In this document: piece after piece, positions 58,475-64,000 of the stretch
How the letters are laid out: every line of letters starts with the position of its first letter
How positions within the stretch are numbered: position 1 is the stretch's first letter
From: Cryptomeria japonica
Lineage: Eukaryota > Streptophyta > Pinopsida > Cupressales > Cupressaceae
Direction: 5' to 3'
NCBI RefSeq assembly: GCF_030272615.1
Contig: NC_081405.1
Span: forward strand, 648,679,420-648,743,419
Length of the DNA stretch: 64,000 nucleotides
Notes under the pieces: model-generated
The model's database searches: none
Told to the model about the DNA's origin: nothing
What the model saw: the letters and a program-made list of their open reading frames with translations, nothing else
Made by a program: the position numbers and the translations under genes

Positions 58475-59118
58475 TTGCAAGCTCATAGAGGGAAAACATC
58501 CATACCATTTCCTTCATCTGACACATCTAAATTCGCCTCCACCTCATCTCAAGAAGAGCCTAAGGTCAAGATTCTAGATATTGGTTGTGGAGAATACAAG
58601 CTTGAAGATGTCTTATTAATAGGTAATCCCCCCTTATCTCCTAGGTCATTTGGTAAGCCCAAAGAAATAAAAAAGATCACAAACTCATCATACAATACTA
58701 GGATACCACCTTCAAGCAATGAGACCCACTTGATGGGGAAAGTCTTGAGATAGATGTTTCTTCATGGTTGTACTGTGACTAAACTAAAGAACCAGCAAAG
58801 ATTCCCAAGAAGATGTATCCAAAAGCATCAGCCATAGTGGATATGATGGGTTATAAAGGACACGGCCTCGGGCCAAAAGAGAAAGGAATCAAAGCACCAA
58901 TAAATCTCATCTCATACAAATATAACAGGGGCTTGGGTTATACTCCAGTACCTAAGAACACTATCACTAGTATCCCTTCAAGTCTCTCCTTGGATGTCAA
59001 AGACTTTGATGAAGAGGAATTCCATGAAATGCCTTTTGAGTATGAAGATGACATCTTCTTTGACACCCATGTCAACACCATTACCCTCCTAACCCCTTCC
59101 ACTCTGTATGAGCTATAA
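58475..59118 (+). pseudogene. Outer gypsy linker and G-patch
   Basis: 58475-58753 is a Ser/Pro-rich linker in another frame. 58813-59118 contains MMGYKGHGLGPKEKGIKAPI and NRGLGYTPVP, a G-patch (G-x-G-LG and GIK, GLGY) lying between protease and reverse transcriptase. Frames change at least twice between protease and G-patch. Confidence 0.75.
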
Positions 59119-59802
59119 CTTTTTCACCCCAAGCTTATACACTCTGACCAACGAGACAAGCCCATTTTAGACTTCTGTGTCAATGACAGTGCTCTCATGA
59201 CTCTCTTGACTATGTGCAATTTAGAAGACTGTAACTAGAGTTAATGGGATTCAATTACATGAAAAAAGATACTTTGGTAGTTAGGTCAATGCCCTTAGTT
59301 GCAAAAAAGATGATAAAATGAAAAATCATGATTCCCTACGTGAAAACCTCTCTGAGGCACCTTTCGATGAGGAAAAAATAAAAACAAATGGTATATACAA
59401 AAGTGAAAATTTGGATTAGGCACTTGAGGGTGAGGGACTTAACCTCCCTACCATTGTTCCTCCTCAATAGGATAGGTCAACTTTACTGATAAAGGAAATA
59501 AACACTATCAATGTGGGCACTAAAGACACCCCAAAGAATGTGCTCATTGCGAATTCTTTGTCAAATCAAGAGAGACAACACTTTATCAATTTTCTCATAG
59601 AAACAAAGATCAATTTTTCCTGGTCATATGCTAACATGTCAGGCCTTCATCACGACTTGGTAGTTCACTATCTTGTTGTTCATCCAGGTGCAAAACCAGT
59701 GAAGTAGAAATTACGCAAGATGCATCTGCACATTTCACTCTTTGTCAAAGAAAAAATTCAAAAAATGTTGGACCTTGGATTCATAAAACCAATAGACTAT
59801 CG
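59119..59802 (+). pseudogene. Outer gypsy reverse transcriptase N-terminus (truncated)
   Basis: 59513-59707 reads FINFLIETKINFSWSYANMSG and YLVVHPGAKPVK, then after a stop LRKMHLHISLFVKEKIQKML and GFIKPIDY. These are the first landmarks of gypsy RT. Nothing of the catalytic palm (YxDD), RNase H or integrase follows. The match ends at about 59802, where unrelated sequence begins, so a deletion, rearrangement or insertion truncates pol. Confidence 0.8.
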
Positions 59803-60929
59803 GGTAAGTGCACAAAGATGGTGGTCAAAAAGGGGGGTATAAGTGGACACTATTTTTCTAAAATTAGGTGAACCTGAACTTAGAGGCAAAATTTGAAAGT
59901 CATCCACTCAAGATATGAAGATAATCAAACAACAAATATTGTGGTACTCTGAATCTAGTTTCCAAACTACTAAACTTTTTCAAAATTGGATAAGATTAAG
60001 GGGGTCAAATCCTTCGCGCACGAAAAACTGACCCTATTTTTTTTTAAAAAACATAACATAGTGTCTGACGTGTGCATCAAAAAAGTCATAGTTAGATTTA
60101 GTATTTTGAAAAATCCTTTGGCAGAAAGATATCTAAGAGTGAGCACTAGAAGATTTGTATTTTTTTGTAATTTTTTGTTGAAGTTTTTTTTTTAAATGAT
60201 TTTTCCCATCGAGCACATCCTGAAAATTCGGTACCTATTCATGCACGAAGCATAAGTTGCACTAAACAAATCGAAAATACAATTTATTTTTTTAAAATTT
60301 TAAAGAATCAAGTGCACTACAATAATATATAAAGTATTTTAAATTTGGATACGTATATCAAAAGTTATTCAAAAAATGGTGCACCTATGTCTGTGAGAAC
60401 TATGTAGACACTAGTAAAAGAAATTCAATAATAATATGTTATTGTTGTTCAAATTGAAAAAAAATTATATGGTTAGAAAGCTCAGAAGATGGGTGAAAAT
60501 ATGGTGGCAATTTTAGAAATACCCACTTTATGAAGTGTAAACCTGATGATGACAAAGTCGATAAACCAAGTTGATAAAATAAAACATGTCAAAAATGAGA
60601 GAAATGGAGGGAAATCAAACTTCCAATCCGTAGCTTTGTCATCCAGGCCTATTTCCAAGCCTAAAAAGTCAAAAGCACGTACGGGGTACATATGGTTTAA
60701 AAAGCGCATACAGGGTATATATAGTGTAAGAAGCACATACGTGTGTGTTTGACATTATAATATTCTATAATATGATATTCTATGTATAATATGTGTATAT
60801 TCATATAATATATGTAATATATAATATGTGTATAATATGACATTGTATATATAATATGTTTATATACATATAATATATTAAACATATATATACACATGTA
60901 AGTGTATCGTCTCTCCCTCTCAAATGCAT
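59803..60929. other. Unassigned AT-rich region after the broken gypsy RT
   Basis: Begins GGGTAAGTGCACAAAGATGG. Contains a purine run AAAAAGGGGGGTATAAG (59838-59854), an imperfect hairpin GGGTCA...TGACCC (60002-60034) around CGCGCACG, and an AT-palindromic stretch (60755-60895) built from ATAATATGTGTATA units. No coding motif was found. It may be the terminal part of an unidentified mobile element. Confidence 0.4.
60660..60745 (+). repeat. Three degenerate AAGCGCATACAGGGTATAT units
   Basis: AAAGCACGTACGGGGTACAT, AAAGCGCATACAGGGTATAT and AGAAGCACATACGTGTGTGT lie in tandem about 30 bases apart. Related GCGTACGTGG and GTATGCGGT motifs occur at 62080-62215. Confidence 0.6.
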
Positions 60930-61386
60930 ACAAGGTCTCTCTCTCTCTCTCACTCTCTCTCTCTCTCCCCTTCTCCCTTCATCCATACCCCATCCCTCTT
61001 TCTCTTCTTCTCTCCCTCCATACCCCACTGTAACTGTGCCTGCACTTCTATAGAAGTAAGTGAATTTTTTTCTTATCTACAACTTCCTCTTTGATTTTTA
61101 TCATGTATTCTCTCCCTCCCTCTACCTCTCCCTTCTCCCCATGTTCTCTCCCTCTCTCCCTCTCCCCTCTCCTCTCCCCTCCCTCTCTCTCCCTCTCCCC
61201 TCTCCTCTCCCTCTCTCCCTCTCTCTCCTTCTCCCCTCCCTCTCTCTCCCTCTCCCACCCCCCTCCTCTCTCTCTCTCTCTCTCTCCCTCCTTCCCTCTC
61301 TCCCTCTCTCTACCTTCCCTCCCCCCTCTTCTCTCCCTCTCTCCCTCCCTCTACCTCTCCCTTCCCCCCATGTTCTCTCCCTCTCT

Positions 61387-61453
<67 letters not shown>

Positions 61454-61617
61454 CTCTCCTCTCCCTCTCTCTCTCTCTCCTTCCCTATCCCCTCTCCTAT
61501 CCCCCTCTCTCCCTCTCACCTCTCCACCCCTCTCCCCTCTCCTCTCCCTCTCCCCCTCTCCCCTCTCCTCTCCCTCCTCCCTCTCTCTCTCTCTCTATCT
61601 CTCTCTCTCCCTCTCCC

Positions 61618-61667
<50 letters not shown>

Positions 61668-61739
61668 CCCCTCTCTCTCTCCCTCTCCCTCCTTCCCTCT
61701 CTCCCTCTCCCTCCTTCCCTTTCTCCCTCTCTCTACCTT

Positions 61740-61803
<64 letters not shown>

Positions 61804-62057
61804 TCCCTCCCCCCTCTTCCCTCCCCCCTCTTCTCTCCCTCTCTCCCTCCCTCTACCTCTCCCTTCCCCCCATGTTCTCTCCCTCTCTCCCTCTCTCTCC
61901 CTCTCCCTTCTCCTCTCCCTCTCTCTCCCTCTCCCCTCTCCTCTCCCTCTCTCCCTCTCTCTCCTTCTCTCTCCCTCTCCCCTCTCCTCTCCTTCTCTCT
62001 TCCTTCCCCCCCTCTTCTCTCCCTCTTTCCCTCTCCCTTCCTCCATACCCCTTCAAT
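60930..62057 (+). repeat. 1.1-kb polypyrimidine (CT-rich) array with higher-order units
   Basis: Nearly pure C/T on plus: CTCTCT runs, CCCTCTCC units and TCCCTCC blocks, broken near 61025-61110 by unique sequence. A longer unit (CCTCCCTCTACCTCTCCCTT, a few C, then CATGTTCTCTCCCTC) recurs at about 61115, 61345 and 61845. The ORFs on both strands (Ser/Pro/Leu on plus, Arg/Glu/Gly on minus) are composition artefacts. Confidence 0.97.
61023..61070 (+). repeat. First copy of duplicated splice-donor-like segment
   Basis: CCCCACTGTAACTGTGCCTG, then CACTTCTAT and GAAGTAAGTGAATTTTTT. The second copy is at 62282-62345 (with 14-15 extra bases before the GTAAGT). The CT array lies between the two. Confidence 0.75.
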
Positions 62058-62281
62058 AACTTTTTTAAGGCTTATTAGCACGTACATGCTACTTTTTACT
62101 CATAAACATGTATGCGGTACTTATTACTCATAAGCCAAGAATACCATTGGGCTTGCCAACATTTTATGGCCTAGCAGCGTGTATGCGGTTATCAATGTAG
62201 TGCGTACGTGGTTTATAGACATAGTTTTAGTTGCCTAAGAGCCTCAACGGCCTCAAAAGAAGTTTTTGAGGTCATTGAAGG

Positions 62282-62345
62282 CCCCACTGGAACTGTGTCT
62301 GCACTTCTATCACTGTTGTATACATAAAAGTAAGTGAATTTTTTG
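62282..62345 (+). repeat. Second copy of duplicated splice-donor-like segment
   Basis: Near-identical to 61023-61070. It precedes the ORF at 62552 and ends in AAAAGTAAGTGAATTTTTTG. Confidence 0.75.
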
Positions 62346-62534
62346 TTTTTTGCATGATTTAAAATGATTGAATTGTTGGTTTTATTAGTTTTTTGTTTTT
62401 GCATGGTTTCAAATGATTAAATTGTGATTGTTTAATAGTTTGATTCTAAAAAATAGTGATAAGATGCATACTTATGGTTATTTATTTATTTTTGAACTTT
62501 TCTTTACATATTTATGTAATATGATTCTATTTAG
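62330..62534 (+). other. Predicted intron in 5' UTR of the 62552 gene
   Basis: GTAAGT at 62330 fits a plant donor, a T-rich interior follows, and TCTATTTAG at 62526-62534 fits an acceptor. The next bases lead to ATG at 62552 within 18 bases. Proposed from signals only. Confidence 0.4.
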
Positions 62535-62551
62535 GTCAACCGATCTCAACC

Positions 62552-63346
62552 ATGGGAAAGAACAAGCGAGGAACGATAGAACAACGAGAGGCTCAAAAGG
62601 AAAGACAAAGGCAGCGTATGAAGAAATTGTGTGACATAAGAACAATGGGAGAAGAAGGTATGTCAACCTCAACATCTCAATTTGATTTACCAAACAAATA
62701 TAATGCACCTAATGCAATTGAATAAGAAACATTTGATAATTTACCATTTGAACCTAATGCAATTGAAGAAGAAACATTTGATAATTTACCATTTGAACCT
62801 AATGCAATTGAAGAAGATACCGCATTGAATAATCACTTAAATGATGAACATATTACACCTTCTCTACTTGATGAATTGAATGTACATAATGCACCGATGT
62901 TAACACCTCCTAGAATCATTCGTAGGAAACCAAAGTATCTAATTGACATTGATGAGAATATATTGAAGTCAATGCCCAATAAAATGAATGAATGAACTTG
63001 TAGGAGAATGGTTAAAAGAATATGGCAAAACAATTTTAAAAACTTAAATCCAACCGCAAGATGTCGATTAATTGTTCAAATGATTAAAAATTTGAATTTT
63101 AGAGAGACAATGAAAATTCTAGGCCTAAGATCATCTGAAAGTAATAGTGAAAGAACTATTGTCAGAAATCTATTTGACGCATATCAATCTATTGGTTCAA
63201 AATCACGTAGTAAAGATTTTAATGCTACATGATGTGTCATTACATCAACCATAATGAGCAAGAAAATAAAAAAAGATCATTTGATAAGCAAAATAAGTAA
63301 GTCATTGAACGTTAGTAGAACAACATTAAGTAAAGTATTAAAGAGG
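62552..63346 (+). pseudogene. Unknown protein with basic N-terminus and helix-turn-helix-like end
   Basis: The ATG at 62552 (context ACCATGGG) opens a single frame that runs to 63346 with only three stops (TAA 62723, TGA near 62993, TGA 63230). Residues 1-33 are highly basic (MGKNKRGTIEQREAQKERQR). Residues 57-86 are two copies of a 15-residue repeat (EETFDNLPFEPNAIE; the first Glu codon of copy one has become TAA). The middle is basic (RIIRRKPKYLIDID), then RIWQNNFKNLNPTARCRL, and near the end KKDHLISKISKSLNVSRTTLSKVLKR, which has the look of a helix-turn-helix. No family was recognised. The frame runs into the 359-bp repeat. It could be the N-terminal part of a transposase or regulator. Confidence 0.5.
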
Positions 63347-63347
63347 T

Positions 63348-64000
63348 GATGTTGGTTTGTGCACATGAGGAATAGAATCAATTCTAGCCAATCTTACAAC
63401 TTTTCCTTGCAAGCAAGTGACAGTTTTTTTAGTAGGCAAAAAAATGCTACTAATTGAAAATGGCTTTGAGTCATCAAAAACTGAGATAGGCCATTGTAGA
63501 GGAGCCTCACGCGACCCCATGGGATCAAACAGATTGATCGTATGTATCGTGGATTGGAAGAAACAGTCCGTCAAATTTTGACAATTTTTTGGACTTAGGG
63601 CACTTGAGAGATCTCATCGGTAGGGTATGACTCTCGAAGTTCTGGTGATTTGGGATGCATGATAGGGGCATTTCTAGCATAAACATGCCCACTCGGATAC
63701 GCTTGCGATGTCGATTTGTGCACACGAGGAACAAAATTAATTCTAGCCAATCTTGCAACTTTTCCTTGCAAGCAACTAACAGTCTTTTGAGTAGGCAAAA
63801 AAATGCTACTAATTGAAAATGCCTTCGAGTCGTTGAAAACTAAGATAGGCCACTGTAGAGGAGCCTCACATGACCCCATGGGATCAAACAGATTGACCGT
63901 ATGAGTCATCAATTGGAAGAGACAGTCCGTCAATTTTTGACAATTTTTTGGACTCAAGGCACTTGAGAGATCTCACCGGTAGGGTATGACTCTCAACATT
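63348..64000 (-). repeat. 359-bp tandem repeat, open at the window edge
   Basis: The unit starting GATGTTGGTTTGTGCAC at 63348 recurs at 63707 (GATGTCGATTTGTGCAC) and continues to 64000, with about 9-10% differences. On minus each unit can be read as protein (LFDPMGSREAPLQWPI, FLPTKKTVTCLQGKV, RLARI), with open frames of 77-120 codons in both copies, so the repeat may be a multiplied exon or a coding satellite. No domain was recognised. Confidence 0.85.

Noticed and set aside
60755-60895. AT palindromes as terminal inverted repeats of a small transposon
   Set aside because: Alternating ATATAT-type sequence is self-complementary by composition. No flanking target duplication was found.
61060-62133. 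Long plus-strand ORFs of 357 and 322 codons and minus-strand ORFs of up to 196 codons
   Set aside because: They lie in the polypyrimidine array. Ser/Pro/Leu and Arg/Glu/Gly frames without stops follow from CT-only sequence.
4694-63591. Shared 17-mer ATTTTGACAATTTTTTG between the CACTA left end (4694) and the right-hand tandem repeat (63575)
   Set aside because: Low-complexity AT sequence. Flanking bases do not align and no CACTA terminus was seen near 63575.
63348-64000. CRISPR-like array
   Set aside because: Long contiguous tandem units without spacers, in plant nuclear sequence.

Overview
The window is AT-rich plant nuclear DNA made almost entirely of transposable elements. It holds no recognisable intact host gene, tRNA or rRNA. 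The element types (Ty3/gypsy and Ty1/copia LTR retrotransposons, a CACTA/En-Spm DNA transposon, a LINE trace) and their deep nesting fit a seed plant with a very large, repeat-rich genome. A conifer or other gymnosperm is plausible, but that is inference.

Layout. The host layer is a decayed plus-strand Ty3/gypsy element: leader 1-2588, then gag, protease, a G-patch and the start of reverse transcriptase, ending at about 59802. Its gag is split twice. (1) At 3610 by copia A (3611-40577, plus strand, 5-bp target duplication GAAGT). Copia A's 5' LTR is itself split at 4650 by a 29.6-kb CACTA transposon (4651-34229, 3-bp duplication TCC, genes on minus). The CACTA TNP2 transposase gene is in turn split by LTR element D (16232-24460, minus, duplication AATAA). 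(2) At 41419 by element B (41420-57365, minus, duplication ACATG), whose 5' LTR is split by copia C (49384-57204, minus, duplication GAGTG). Every one of these five insertions has matching target duplications, and in each case the interrupted sequence resumes correctly on the far side.

Gene content. The CACTA element encodes a TNP2-like transposase (transposase-associated zinc region, core, DUF4218, DUF4216, acidic tail) and a second gene region that pairs a SET-domain-like stretch with a Transposase_24/TNPA-like stretch. Element D has no reverse transcriptase or integrase but keeps an uninterrupted 886-codon ORF with an aspartic protease, followed in another frame by a G-patch. Element B has a Gag-like protein with several CCHC knuckles and a roughly 1,100-codon ORF of unknown function in place of pol. 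Copia A and copia C carry the standard gag-PR-INT-RT-RH order; C is better preserved.

Right end (59803-64000). Beyond the broken gypsy lies unassigned AT-rich DNA, a 1.1-kb polypyrimidine array flanked by a duplicated exon/splice-donor-like segment, a decayed but frame-preserved ORF with a helix-turn-helix-like end (62552-63346), and a 359-bp tandem repeat running off the window. This is the least explained part and may be one end of an undescribed element.

All identifications come from reading motifs, ORFs and boundaries by eye. No alignment or database search was run.
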